Source: Halomonas sp. SpR1 (GTDB lineage Bacteria > Pseudomonadota > Gammaproteobacteria > Pseudomonadales > Halomonadaceae). Taken from it: a DNA stretch of 64,000 nucleotides. Below are positions 1 through 8,951 of this stretch, in pieces. The stretch is from the NCBI RefSeq assembly GCF_031010175.1, contig NZ_JAUAMB010000008.1:91533-155532 (forward strand), in the 5' to 3' direction. The position numbers and the translations under genes were made by a program. Position 1 is the first letter of the stretch; every line of letters begins with the position of its first letter. The notes under the pieces were generated by a model. That model did not search any database, was not told the origin of the DNA, and was given only the letters and a program-made list of their open reading frames with translations.

Positions 1-471
1 AAAGGCTACCGTCATATTGTTTATGTGGGCGCGCGGCTCTCGCAGGATTATCGTGCCAGCATGCGCTTTGATGGGCATCAATCGGTGCTAAAGGAGAAAG
101 GGCTCGACGCCCCACTACTGGAACTAGACACCCTGGGCAGCCTGCAGGCGGGCGCGGAAGGGCTTACCCAAGTATTAGCTCAATACCCTCACACCCAAGC
201 CATTCACTTTGCCAACGACGACTTGGCGGCAGGCGCCCTGCTGGCCGCTCAACGCCAAGGGCTCAATGTACCGAAAGATATCGCCATTGCGGGGTTTAAC
301 GGACTCCCCCTTGGTCAACATGTGACGCCGCAGCTCACTACTATTCTCTCCCCCAGAGAGGAGATGGGACGCCTCGCTGCCAAAGAGCTCATCCGCCGAC
401 TAAGCGGTAAAAACGTCTACCGTCGCCAACACGATGTAGGTTTTACGCTGCAAACTGGCGGCAGCACTTAA
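1..471 (+). CDS. LacI/GalR-family repressor, GntR-like, C-terminal part (cut by window edge)
   Basis: The frame is open from base 1, so the gene begins before the window; 156 residues are visible. They form the C-terminal half of a periplasmic-binding-protein-like effector domain, with the NDD-L-A-GAL segment followed by VP-D-A-AGF, the hallmark of LacI-type sensor domains. The tail (LSPREEMGRLAAKELI) resembles the gluconate repressor GntR of enterobacteria. The DNA-binding domain lies outside the window, so its target cannot be judged. The stop codon overlaps the stop of the convergent LysR gene in a shared TTAA. Family is confident; gluconate as ligand is only suggested by resemblance. Confidence 0.85.
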   Translation, partial: KGYRHIVYVGARLSQDYRASMRFDGHQSVLKEKGLDAPLLELDTLGSLQAGAEGLTQVLAQYPHTQAIHFANDDLAAGALLAAQRQGLNVPKDIAIAGFNGLPLGQHVTPQLTTILSPREEMGRLAAKELIRRLSGKNVYRRQHDVGFTLQTGGST

Positions 472-1373
472 GTTCTACCTGCTAACCAGGCGTCAAAGAA
501 GGTCATAAATGCACGCGCTTTAGCGGTCACGTGTCGCCCTGGCGGATATACCGCATAAACACCTCCTTCGGGCAGTGCCCACTCGTCAAGCACGCGTACT
601 AAACGTCCGGCGGCTATCTCCGGCGCCGCGGTAATATCCGGCAATACTGAGAGACCACCGCCAGCGACCAGCAGCGCAACTAAACTCACCGTTGAGTTGG
701 CTGCCAACCCCGCACTCATTTGCACTTCGTATCGCTCATCTCTTCGCTGAAAATTCCAGGTTAACGGCGCTTTTAACGGCGTAAAGGCGATCCAATCGTG
801 CGCTTCCAGTGCCTCGGGGTACGAGGGCGTGCCGTGGCATTTCAAGTAATCAGGCGCAGCCACCACATGCTGCTGAAAGGCGCCTAGCCGACGGGCTCGC
901 AGCGTTGAGTCTTTTAACCAGCCTAAACGAAACGCTAAATCGATACCGTCCTGCACCATATCGCTTATCTGGTCGCCGCTGCGTAGCTCTATATGCAGCG
1001 CCGGGTGCAAGCGGCTGAACGCCACCACCGCTTCGCTCAACACCCCGGCGGCGTAATCTTCAGGGGCCGTGATACGCAGCTCGCCATGCAGCTGTTGGGT
1101 GTCACTCACGGCACTGGCGAGCGCCCCCTGTAGATCTGTTAACAGCGGGTGACATTGATGATAAAGCGCCTCGCCGGCCTGGGTAAGTTGAACCCGCCGC
1201 GTGGTGCGAAGGAACAGGGTTACGCCCAGGCGCGTTTCCAACTGGCGAATTTGCAGGCTTACCCGAGTTTTCGTGCAGCCTAGCCGCTCCGCCGCCTTGG
1301 TAAAGCTACCTGCCTCCACCAGGGCGATAAAGATCGGCAAACCGTTTAAGTCGAACTCGCTGGCGGTGGTCAT
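468..1373 (-). CDS. LysR-family transcriptional regulator (CrgA-like)
   Basis: A 301-residue LysR regulator of normal length. The winged helix-turn-helix covers about residues 12-70 (AGSFTKAAERLG then LETRLG-LF-RTTR), followed by a substrate-binding domain from about residue 90. It is divergent from the NAD(P)-binding oxidoreductase at 1484 across a 110-base gap, the classical arrangement for a LysR protein that controls its neighbour and itself. The effector is unknown. The short spacer holds an AT-rich stretch suitable for both promoters. Confidence 0.92.
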   Translation of the reverse strand: MTTASEFDLNGLPIFIALVEAGSFTKAAERLGCTKTRVSLQIRQLETRLGVTLFLRTTRRVQLTQAGEALYHQCHPLLTDLQGALASAVSDTQQLHGELRITAPEDYAAGVLSEAVVAFSRLHPALHIELRSGDQISDMVQDGIDLAFRLGWLKDSTLRARRLGAFQQHVVAAPDYLKCHGTPSYPEALEAHDWIAFTPLKAPLTWNFQRRDERYEVQMSAGLAANSTVSLVALLVAGGGLSVLPDITAAPEIAAGRLVRVLDEWALPEGGVYAVYPPGRHVTAKARAFMTFFDAWLAGRT

Positions 1374-1483
1374 ATGACACCCTATTGTTATGAAATCGAC
1401 AACAGTAAATTACGTTAATCGCTATTTTTCAAATCAATAAAGCGTCCGACAATGCAGCGACTACCCACTGAAGGAGTACTACG

Positions 1484-2122
1484 ATGAAGATTGCGCTGAT
1501 TGGCGCCAGCGGATTTATTGGTTCCGCCCTATTAACCGAAGCGCGCTCCCGCGGCCATCACGTGACGGCGTTAGTGACTCGCCCTGAACGGGTGGCAGCA
1601 CAGGAGAATGTCACTACCGTTAAAAGCGATGTGTTAAATACCGATGCACTTACCGAGCAGCTCCGCGGTTTTGAAGCTGTTATCAGCGCCTTTAGCGGCC
1701 ATGCCCAGGTGGATGTTTACGACTACTATCTCAAAGGCTTTAATTCGATTTTGGCCGCCACCCAACACGCGTCTGTGCCTAGATTACTGGTAGTAGGTGG
1801 CGCAGCCACACTCGAAGTAGCGCCGGGTAAGTTTTTGTTAGATGCCCCGGGGTTCCCAGCAGAGTACCGGGCTACAGCGGAAGGAGCGAAAACGGCTCTT
1901 GAAACACTGCGCGGGCAAACGGCTCAAGCGTGGACGTTTCTCTCCCCCGCTGCTGAGATTTTCCCCGGCGAACGCACGGGCAGTTTCCGGATTGGCGGCG
2001 ATACACTATTGGCCGATAGCGAAGGCAATAGCCGTATTTCCGTACAGGATTACGCCATCGCCATGATTGATGAGTTAGAAAACCCACGCCATACCAATCA
2101 GCGTTTCTGCGTCGCGTACTAG
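1484..2122 (+). CDS. NAD(P)-binding Rossmann-fold oxidoreductase (NmrA/atypical SDR type)
   Basis: A 212-residue protein with the N-terminal dinucleotide-binding motif GASGFIG at residues 7-13, typical of NAD(P)H-binding atypical short-chain dehydrogenases such as the YwnB/NmrA-like group. The C-terminus ends in N-Q-R-F-C-V-A-Y, close to the ending seen in this group. AAGGAG lies just before the ATG. A single-domain cytoplasmic protein is expected; the substrate is unknown, and some relatives act as redox sensors rather than enzymes. It is divergent from and probably controlled by the LysR gene at 468-1373. Confidence 0.88.
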   Translation: MKIALIGASGFIGSALLTEARSRGHHVTALVTRPERVAAQENVTTVKSDVLNTDALTEQLRGFEAVISAFSGHAQVDVYDYYLKGFNSILAATQHASVPRLLVVGGAATLEVAPGKFLLDAPGFPAEYRATAEGAKTALETLRGQTAQAWTFLSPAAEIFPGERTGSFRIGGDTLLADSEGNSRISVQDYAIAMIDELENPRHTNQRFCVAY

Positions 2123-2136
2123 AGCCAGTTCCCATA

Positions 2137-2165
2137 ACCCCCTCACCTGAGACAGGAGAGGGGGT
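2137..2165 (+). terminator. Possible weak terminator hairpin
   Basis: ACCCCCTC (2137-2144) and GAGGGGGT (2158-2165) form a perfect 8-base-pair stem with a 13-base loop, 15 bases after the stop of the upstream gene. The following TATGTTTAAT is only moderately T-rich, so termination is plausible but not strong. Confidence 0.45.
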
Positions 2166-2460
2166 ATGTTTAATCCCCCGTAATATTCATCAGTTATATT
2201 TAACTACGCGAACTAATCCAAACACCACCCGACTACACATTATTTAACAACTGCGCATTAAAAACTTACTTATAAGATATTTCTTACATTAGCATAGCGA
2301 ATCTCTTACAAACCGCGTCCACAATATCCTACATACACAGCAGCCTATACCCTCAACAATCAGGTAAACACAAATAAAGAAACACTAAAAAAACTTGCAC
2401 ATTTGTGACAGCTAATGAACTTGATAGGTTCAGAATCAATTACTCAGACATGCACGCGCA

Positions 2461-2505
2461 TAGAGCTCACATTAATAGAACTCGCATTAATAGAACTCGC
2501 ATTAA
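2461..2505. repeat. Three tandem 15-base repeats
   Basis: Units at 2461-2475, 2476-2490 and 2491-2505. The second and third are identical (TAGAACTCGCATTAA); the first differs at two positions. The array ends 28 bases before the start codon at 2534 and could affect the promoter or the 5' leader of that gene. Confidence 0.9.
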
Positions 2506-2533
2506 CTGACCCAATTACTGCAAGGAAAAGATC

Positions 2534-3379
2534 ATGAAAGCCCAAACCGAACTCGTTGAGATAGGCAATCATTGCGTGCATGTAGAAATCTATCAACAGC
2601 CACAAAATACTGAAAGTATTATTATGGTCAATGGCGCGCTAGCCACCACGGCTTCTTTTACCAATTGCGTCAAATACTTGAGTGACGGGTTAAACGTTAT
2701 CCTGTTTGACTTGCCTTTTGCTGGCCAATCGAAACCACATAACCCTGTGGGTGGTATCATTACCAAGGAGGATGAAGTCAATATCCTCCTAACCCTGATT
2801 GAACGTTACCAACCAACGTCGTTACTTTCCGTTTCTTGGGGAGGTTATGCCGCCATGAGGGCCTTGGCGCAAGCCCCCACCTCTATTAAAAGAGCGGTAC
2901 TAGCCTCATTTTCCACTCAGCTTAACGACGGCATGCTGCGCTATATCAATGGTGCACGCCATTATATTCAGATTGGCGATGTCAAAACCGCTGCTAATCT
3001 GCTTAATGACGAAGTGGGCAAATACTTACCCCGCTTATTAAAATATATTAATTATCGGCATCTCTCGCGGTTAGATGACCAAGAGCTTCAACAGGTCTGC
3101 TTTCATATTGAGCAAATACTTTCCATGAACGACACCGACTACGAGCAGCTACTGGGTAATATTGAGATACCGACGCTTTTCGTAAATGGCAAACTGGATG
3201 AGTACACGACGCCAGAAGACATCCTAATCGCCAACGACTATATGCCGAAGTGCGAGTTTGAAGTCGTGCCCAATGCAGGCCATTTTCTTGACCTCGAGCA
3301 TGCTGACGCACGGCAGAGAATGGAGAAAATCCTGCGTGGATTCTTGATTCCTGGTGAGCTTGAAAGTCAGGTTGCCTAA
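2534..3379 (+). CDS. RhlA/PhaG-type alpha/beta-hydrolase (3-hydroxyacyl-ACP transacylase family)
   Basis: A 281-residue alpha/beta hydrolase that closely follows RhlA (3-(3-hydroxyalkanoyloxy)alkanoate synthase of rhamnolipid synthesis) and PhaG (3-hydroxyacyl-ACP:CoA transacylase). Shared blocks are VNGALATTASF, LFDLPFAGQS followed by HNP, SVSWGG, DEYTT and AGHFLDLE. The probable catalytic triad is Ser101 (in SWGG), Asp222 and His250, nearly the same numbering as in RhlA. Length is typical of both. The gene stands alone, with its own long upstream region and a strong terminator; no rhlB glycosyltransferase or PHA gene is next to it. By eye I cannot separate RhlA from PhaG function, so no symbol is given. 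Expected role: diverting fatty-acid-synthesis intermediates into lipid surfactant or polyhydroxyalkanoate precursors. Confidence 0.85.
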   Translation: MKAQTELVEIGNHCVHVEIYQQPQNTESIIMVNGALATTASFTNCVKYLSDGLNVILFDLPFAGQSKPHNPVGGIITKEDEVNILLTLIERYQPTSLLSVSWGGYAAMRALAQAPTSIKRAVLASFSTQLNDGMLRYINGARHYIQIGDVKTAANLLNDEVGKYLPRLLKYINYRHLSRLDDQELQQVCFHIEQILSMNDTDYEQLLGNIEIPTLFVNGKLDEYTTPEDILIANDYMPKCEFEVVPNAGHFLDLEHADARQRMEKILRGFLIPGELESQVA

Positions 3380-3422
3380 CTCAATGGGGGCTGACTATCA
3401 CTGCTACTCAACAACACAGAGC

Positions 3423-3461
3423 CACCTCGCTAAGTGCCATCGCCGCTTAGCGAGGTGTTTT
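3423..3461 (+). terminator. Strong intrinsic terminator after the RhlA/PhaG-like gene
   Basis: CACCTCGCTAAG (3423-3434) and CTTAGCGAGGTG (3446-3457) form a perfect 12-base-pair stem with an 11-base loop, directly followed by TTTT. It ends the plus-strand gene and separates it from the convergent abgA. Confidence 0.9.
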
Positions 3462-3506
3462 GATATATCCTTTAGCAAAAAAACAACGACATTATCTTTT
3501 TTAATT

Positions 3507-4802
3507 TCAAGGATTAAGGGCTATCTGCATCAATGCGCCGACTGCCAGTGGCATTACTGCCTCATCAAAGTCAAAGCAGGCGTGATGATGGCCAGCCGCA
3601 AGGTCAGCACCGAAAATCATGTAGGTTGCCTGACCACCACGCTCCATCACCCTGGCCATTAACGAGGTAGCATCTTCAGAACCCGCGGGCGTCACGTCGT
3701 GCCTCACTAACTGGGTAATGCCAGGGTGATCGGCTAGACAGGCGGCAATTTTTTCTACCAGATCAGGAGTGGCGGCGCAGGCACTGGCAGCGCCCACGCG
3801 TTCGGTAGAGATGCTTACTCCCTGCATAGCGGCAGCCCCTTTGAGCACCTCAAACGCACGGTTTTCCATATAGCTGTTTATGTCCGCAGTAGCGCCACGG
3901 GTCTCCAGCGTTAACAAGGCGCTATCGGCAATGATATTGCGGCCACTTCCCGCTGTTAGTTGCCCTACGTTAATACGCGAAACGCCTTGGCTATGAGGGG
4001 CAATGGCGTGCAAACCCAGGGTCGCCTGGGCGGCCGCCAGCAAGGCGTTTTGGCCCATCTCTGGCTGCCCGCCAGCATGGGCCGCCTTACCGGAAAAGTG
4101 AACATCCAGCTTGGTGGTGGCAAGAAAGCCATCCGCCGCGCATATCACCTGGCCGCTGGGATGGCCGAGGCCCAGATGCGTGGCAACCAGTCTGTCAACG
4201 TCATCGACGACACCCGCCTCGACCATCGACTGGGCCCCCCGCACGCCCTCTTCGGCGGGTTGGAAAATCAATTTTATTTTACCAACCAGTTGACTGGAAA
4301 ATTGGCTCAACAGTTCGGCCATTCCCAAGCCAATGGTGGCATGACCATCGTGGCCGCAGGCGTGCATTGAGCCTTGATTGAGCGAGTGAAAACCCTTTTG
4401 GTAAGGGCGGTGATTACCCTCGCTGGACTCTACGATGGGTAAGGCATCAAGGTCGAAACGAAACGCCTGGGTTGGCCCAGGGCGCTGCGTATCCAGTGTG
4501 CCCACCACACCGGTAAAGCCCCCTTCCAGGGCAGGCAACCAGCGTTCAATGGCGCCCTGTGCGCGCGCACGCGCCAAAGCTTCTTCCAGGGTTTGCCTAT
4601 CCGGCACGCCCATGCGGGCGCACTCACTCACCACCGCTTGCCCCAGCTGAACGCTGAACCCCAGTTGGCTAAGCCGTTCAGCCACAAGGCTGGCGGTGCG
4701 GAACTCCATCCACCCCTGCTCGGGGTAGCGATGAAAGTCACGCCGCTGGGCATTGAGTTGGGGGGTGATAGCGTTAGCAGCATCCACAATATTCGCGTTC
4801 AT
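3507..4802 (-). CDS. abgA: M20 metallopeptidase, p-aminobenzoyl-glutamate hydrolase subunit A type
   Basis: A 431-residue M20 amidohydrolase aligning almost throughout with E. coli AbgA: RRDFHRYPEQGWMEFRTASL near the N-terminus, the metal-site motif MHACGHDGH at about 146-154, QPAEEG at 181-186, AGSEDAT and AAGHHH near the C-terminus. In E. coli AbgA pairs with AbgB to release glutamate from p-aminobenzoyl-glutamate, a folate breakdown product. No abgB or abgT is visible here, so it may act alone or on another N-acyl amino acid. GGAGAG precedes the ATG. It is the second gene of a two-gene unit, 15 bases after the GNAT gene. Confidence 0.88.
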   Translation of the reverse strand: MNANIVDAANAITPQLNAQRRDFHRYPEQGWMEFRTASLVAERLSQLGFSVQLGQAVVSECARMGVPDRQTLEEALARARAQGAIERWLPALEGGFTGVVGTLDTQRPGPTQAFRFDLDALPIVESSEGNHRPYQKGFHSLNQGSMHACGHDGHATIGLGMAELLSQFSSQLVGKIKLIFQPAEEGVRGAQSMVEAGVVDDVDRLVATHLGLGHPSGQVICAADGFLATTKLDVHFSGKAAHAGGQPEMGQNALLAAAQATLGLHAIAPHSQGVSRINVGQLTAGSGRNIIADSALLTLETRGATADINSYMENRAFEVLKGAAAMQGVSISTERVGAASACAATPDLVEKIAACLADHPGITQLVRHDVTPAGSEDATSLMARVMERGGQATYMIFGADLAAGHHHACFDFDEAVMPLAVGALMQIALNP

Positions 4803-4817
4803 AAGGTCTCTCCACCG

Positions 4818-5687
4818 CTAGCCCATGGCCTGAGATATCAAGCCAAAGCGCGTTAACGGCCCCTCCTCAACGCTCTCGCCATAGTACATGCGGGTCACTT
4901 CGTCGACGCAGCTGAGCCCTGAAGCAGTCAGCCAGCTATCATCGTCGGGATCCACTAAGTCGATGCGTATAAATTCCCCCTCACTCTCCGCCAGCAGCGC
5001 CAATACCAACGCCTGAGCCTGTTCAGCACTGCGTGCCAGAATGGGGCCAATTTGCGCACCGCGCCCATACGTTCGCTTCAGCGCTACCCCTTCAATCACG
5101 CCCGCCTTTTCAATGACCACCCCATGGGTAGCCGATTGAGCGACCGCCGCATGAGCCGGGCTATCGGGTGAGAGAGCAAGCAGTGCCGCCTGATCGCTTG
5201 CCTGCATCCCACGTAAACCCGGCAGCGGCGGCGCAGGCGGTGCGCCGGTGACCACCCCTTGGTATTGGCAAATGCGATTGCACGGCTCGAAACCCAGCTT
5301 TTGGTACAAGGGCCGGCCGGCGGTCGTGGCCACTAATAGCAGCGTCCGCGTGTCTGCCAGCGCCATCAGCCGCACCATCATCTCGCGCCCCAGCCCGAGG
5401 CCCTGCCACTCGTCGCTAATAACCACCAGTCCCAGGGTAGCCACAGCACCTTGGCTGAAACAGAGGCCAGTTCCCACCAGCTCACCGTCAACGCTTTCCA
5501 GCACGACGCCCTCACCCACATCAAGCATCTGGCGCCAATCGTCGATGCGGTGGGGCCAGCCAAGTTTAAGCGACAGGCGATGCGCCGCCTCAAGATCGTT
5601 AACGGTCATTGTTCGCCACGTTAAGCCCTCACGCTCAAAACGGGCGGGAGCACTAGCTGAAGCAGACGTCAAAGGGGAGTGGGTCAT
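4818..5687 (-). CDS. GNAT-family N-acetyltransferase (two-domain)
   Basis: A 289-residue protein. The N-terminal half (about residues 22-140) is a GNAT domain with the acetyl-CoA-binding signature QGLGLG at 95-100 and the LYQKLGFE motif at 127-134. The C-terminal half (about 155-280) resembles the second domain of YitI-like GNAT proteins. It lies immediately upstream of abgA on the same strand, so the acetyltransferase and the amidohydrolase may act on the same class of amino compounds (inference from adjacency). The substrate is unknown. Confidence 0.85.
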   Translation of the reverse strand: MTHSPLTSASASAPARFEREGLTWRTMTVNDLEAAHRLSLKLGWPHRIDDWRQMLDVGEGVVLESVDGELVGTGLCFSQGAVATLGLVVISDEWQGLGLGREMMVRLMALADTRTLLLVATTAGRPLYQKLGFEPCNRICQYQGVVTGAPPAPPLPGLRGMQASDQAALLALSPDSPAHAAVAQSATHGVVIEKAGVIEGVALKRTYGRGAQIGPILARSAEQAQALVLALLAESEGEFIRIDLVDPDDDSWLTASGLSCVDEVTRMYYGESVEEGPLTRFGLISQAMG

Positions 5688-5923
5688 CGCACTATTTTCC
5701 TTGCGCTGGTGTTAATCGGTTTGCCGCTACTTTGGCACTCAGGACGCAGCGATGCCACGCCATAAAAGAGCACTTCGTGCAATTCAGCAGATTTAACCGT
5801 CGCTGCTATGGGGGAGCGCATCACCTGCGCCCAAGCACCCTGTACTCAGCACCCCATGCTGGGGCATACGACCTAGGATGGTAGCTAAACGAAAACGCTA
5901 TTGAACTAACTTCAAGGACTCTT

Positions 5924-7399
5924 ATGCCAAGTTTCGATCCTGCCCGCATTGCCTTGCCCTGTGCGCACTTTATTCAGGGCCAGCACGTCACTGACCCAAG
6001 TGCGCTCAGCGTATCCCGCCCCTCCGACGGGGCTGTCTATGCCGAACTGCCCATGGCCGATGCCAACCGCGTCGATGATGCCGTCACCAGTGCCCACCAG
6101 GCGTTTGTGCGCGGCGACTGGTCACGCTGCGCGCCGCGGGAGCGGGCACGTATTATGCGCCGCTGGGCGGATCTGATTGAAGCCGATATTGACTATCTCG
6201 CCCCACTGGAATCACTCGGCTCCACCCGGCCGATCGATCAGACGCGGGCCTGGGATGTGCCCTACACCGCCGAGGGTATTCGCTTCTTTGCGGAATTCGC
6301 CGACAAACACGGCGGCGAGGTCGCGGCGACCGCCCACGACCACCTGGGTATGCAGATTGCCGAGCCGCTGGGCGTCGTTGGCGCGATCGCCCCCTGGAAC
6401 TTTCCCCTCAGCATGACCTGCTGGAAAGTCGCCCCCGCGCTGGCCGCAGGCAACACAGTGGTGCTCAAACCTTCCGAGATGACCCCTTTCACCGCCGTGC
6501 GGCTGGCGGAGTTAGCCATCGAAGCGGGCATGCCACCAGGGGTGTTCAACGTCATTCAGGGTAATGGGCCGGTCACTGGCGATGCGCTATGCCGTCACCC
6601 CTATGTGGCCAAGGTCACCTTCACCGGCTCAACGGTGACCGGGCGCACCATCATGGGCGCCTGTGCCGAAACCGGGCCCAAGCCGGTCACCCTGGAGCTG
6701 GGTGGCAAGAGCCCGCAACTGGTGTTTGCCGATATCCCGGATATTGATCGCACCGCCAAAACCCTTGCCGCCGCCATTACCGGCAACGCCGGGCAAGTGT
6801 GCGTCGCCGGCTCGCGGTTATTGATCCAACGCGAGCTGCTTGAGCCCATAATTGAACGGCTTAGCGGGCTTTTCAAAGCCCTCACCCCTGGCCACACTTG
6901 GCAGGCGGGCGGTTGGTTTTCACCGATTATTTCCAACACCCAGTTGACCCGCATTGAATCGATTGTGGCACGCTCTCGCGAGGCAGGCGCTGACCTATTG
7001 AGCGGAGGAGAGCGCTTCGAACGCCATGATGGCGGCCACTTTTACCAACCCACCCTGCTGCATACAAACGATCGCCATAATCCCGCCGTGGAGGAAGAAA
7101 TCTTCGGCCCTGTGCTGACCATTCAAACCTTCGACAGTGAAGAAGAGGCCTTAGCGCTGGCCGAGCACGATGTTTACGGCCTGGCAGCCGGTATTCATAC
7201 CGCTGACCTGGGGCGCGCGCTGCGCACGGTAAGAAAACTCTCGGCGGGCACGGTATGGGTTAACCGTTACGGCCGCAGTAACGACTACATTCTTCCTACT
7301 GGCGGCTACAAGCGCTCTGGGGTGGGCCGGGACTTGGGCCGTGCTGCCTTTGACGCCTGCCTGCAACACAAAAGCGTGCTGATCGATCTCGACCAGTGA
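5924..7399 (+). CDS. NAD(P)-dependent aldehyde dehydrogenase, first gene of a catabolic operon
   Basis: A 491-residue ALDH-superfamily enzyme with all key residues: Asn159 in PWNFP, Lys182 in LKPSE, FTGST at 233-237, general base Glu258 in LELGGKSP, nucleophile Cys293 in GQVCVAGSR, and EEIFGP at 391-396. AAGGA precedes the ATG. It heads a plus-strand series running through two FAD oxidases, a HAD protein, an ABC transporter and gabD, so it most likely oxidises an aldehyde released by one of the oxidases, as PuuC does after PuuB in polyamine breakdown. The sequence is not close enough to a named enzyme for a symbol. The Cys-Pro-rich N-terminus is slightly unusual. Confidence 0.92.
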   Translation: MPSFDPARIALPCAHFIQGQHVTDPSALSVSRPSDGAVYAELPMADANRVDDAVTSAHQAFVRGDWSRCAPRERARIMRRWADLIEADIDYLAPLESLGSTRPIDQTRAWDVPYTAEGIRFFAEFADKHGGEVAATAHDHLGMQIAEPLGVVGAIAPWNFPLSMTCWKVAPALAAGNTVVLKPSEMTPFTAVRLAELAIEAGMPPGVFNVIQGNGPVTGDALCRHPYVAKVTFTGSTVTGRTIMGACAETGPKPVTLELGGKSPQLVFADIPDIDRTAKTLAAAITGNAGQVCVAGSRLLIQRELLEPIIERLSGLFKALTPGHTWQAGGWFSPIISNTQLTRIESIVARSREAGADLLSGGERFERHDGGHFYQPTLLHTNDRHNPAVEEEIFGPVLTIQTFDSEEEALALAEHDVYGLAAGIHTADLGRALRTVRKLSAGTVWVNRYGRSNDYILPTGGYKRSGVGRDLGRAAFDACLQHKSVLIDLDQ

Positions 7400-7451
7400 G
7401 TGACACCGCGTATTAGATGATTACTTTATCTACCAAATAGAGGTAGCAAGC

Positions 7452-8783
7452 ATGTTTATCAACGTGGACGCCGTACACGACAGCCCGGCCCTTCCCGAGC
7501 AGGTTGATGTGGTGGTGATCGGTGGCGGCATCGTGGGGACGACCGCCGCCTATGAACTGGCGCGACAAGGGGTCTCGGTTGCCGTTTTGGAGAAGGGACT
7601 TATCGGCGGCGAGCAGTCAAGCCGCAACTGGGGATGGGTACGTCAGCAGAATCGCGACATGTTCGAACTGCCGCTGGCCATGTATAGCCTTGACCGCTGG
7701 GAGGCGTTCTCCCAAGAGATAGGCCGCGACGTGGGCTTTCGGCGCAACGGCATCGTCTACACCACCGATAGCCAAGCCAGCCTTGCCAAGTGGGAGGCAT
7801 GGGGAAAACAGGCCCGGGAACGGGGCTTCATCAGCCATATGTTGAGTGCCGAAGAAGCCCGTGAGCGCTCGCCGGGCAGCACCACACCCTGTATTGGCGG
7901 CGTTTGGTCACCCAACGATGCCCAGGCCGAACCCTCGATGGCCTGCTCGGCCATCGCTATTGGCGCCCGTGAACACGGCGCCTATATTCATCAAAACTGT
8001 GCGGTGCGCGGCCTGGATCTGCATGACGGGCGTGTGAGTGGCGTGTGGACTGAACATGGATTGATAAAAACTTCGACGGTTATCTGTGCAGGCGGGGCCT
8101 GGAGCTCTCGCTTCTGCCGTCGCCACGGCGTTGAGCTCCCCTCGGCCAATATCATGGGCACCACACTGCAAACTACCGCCGCACCGGAGGTCACGCCGGG
8201 CTGTTTAATTACCCCCAAGGTCGCTCTACGCCGCCGCCTGGATGGCAGCTACACCTTGGCGCTGTCGGGCCTTGGCCGGGTGGAAATCAGCCCCCAGGGG
8301 CTACGCTACGCGAGCAAATTCTACGCCGCCTACCGCAGTAAATTAGCCAAGAAGCTGCAGATACGCATCGGTGCGTCTTTCTTTAACGGGCCAGAAGCGG
8401 CCGGCAGTTGGCAGTTTGATCAGGTATCGCCGTTTGAGCGCCAGCGGGTGCTTGACCCCGCCCCTGACCTACCTCAGGCACGTGCCGCCCTGGCTGCCCT
8501 ACAGACAGAGTACCCCGCGCTCCAAGGTGTCCATATTGCCCGCGCCTGGGGCGGCATGATCGATACCACGCCGGATATGATACCGATCATCTCTCCGGTT
8601 GAGGCCATCCCTGGCTTTATCGTCGCCGCTGGCTTTAGCGGTCACGGCTTTGGCATTGGGCCTGGTGCAGGAAGACTGGCAGCGGATTTGGCGACCAATG
8701 CAACGCCTGTTGTCGATCCTGCTCCTTACCACATCAAACGCTTCTCCGATGGCAGCCGTATCCGCCAGCCCGAAATGATGTGA
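7452..8783 (+). CDS. FAD-dependent oxidoreductase, DAO family (first of two)
   Basis: A 443-residue flavoprotein of the D-amino-acid oxidase/DadA fold. The FAD-binding motif GGGIVG lies at residues 24-29, and SSRNWGWVRQQ at 57-67 is the active-site-side signature of a DadA-like subgroup. The C-terminal FSGHGFGIGPGAG segment closes the flavin site. AGAGGT precedes the ATG. The 52-base gap to the upstream ALDH suggests cotranscription. Expected chemistry is oxidation of an amine or N-substituted amino acid to an imine that hydrolyses to an aldehyde or keto acid. It differs clearly from the second oxidase at 9661, so the two probably act on different intermediates. Confidence 0.9.
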   Translation: MFINVDAVHDSPALPEQVDVVVIGGGIVGTTAAYELARQGVSVAVLEKGLIGGEQSSRNWGWVRQQNRDMFELPLAMYSLDRWEAFSQEIGRDVGFRRNGIVYTTDSQASLAKWEAWGKQARERGFISHMLSAEEARERSPGSTTPCIGGVWSPNDAQAEPSMACSAIAIGAREHGAYIHQNCAVRGLDLHDGRVSGVWTEHGLIKTSTVICAGGAWSSRFCRRHGVELPSANIMGTTLQTTAAPEVTPGCLITPKVALRRRLDGSYTLALSGLGRVEISPQGLRYASKFYAAYRSKLAKKLQIRIGASFFNGPEAAGSWQFDQVSPFERQRVLDPAPDLPQARAALAALQTEYPALQGVHIARAWGGMIDTTPDMIPIISPVEAIPGFIVAAGFSGHGFGIGPGAGRLAADLATNATPVVDPAPYHIKRFSDGSRIRQPEMM

Positions 8784-8951
8784 TCGACCTGCCGCATTCT
8801 GTGCTGCATCAATCCCAAAAAAAGGCGGTTTGTGTTAGCCGGGCGCGTACTTTCAGCGTCGGGCGCCTGCTCAAGAATGCTGTAATGAAATGAGTCGTTG
8901 CGCTAAGGACTCTCCAATTACTCCAATCATGACACAAGAGGATCAAACACC

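Larger units (their letters stand above)
2123..2533. other. Intergenic region of 411 bases
   Basis: No convincing gene is present. It contains a GC-rich hairpin at 2137-2165 just after the oxidoreductase, a long AT-rich stretch from about 2170 to 2450 that probably carries the promoter of the RhlA-like gene, and three tandem 15-base repeats at 2461-2505 immediately upstream of that gene. Confidence 0.6.
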
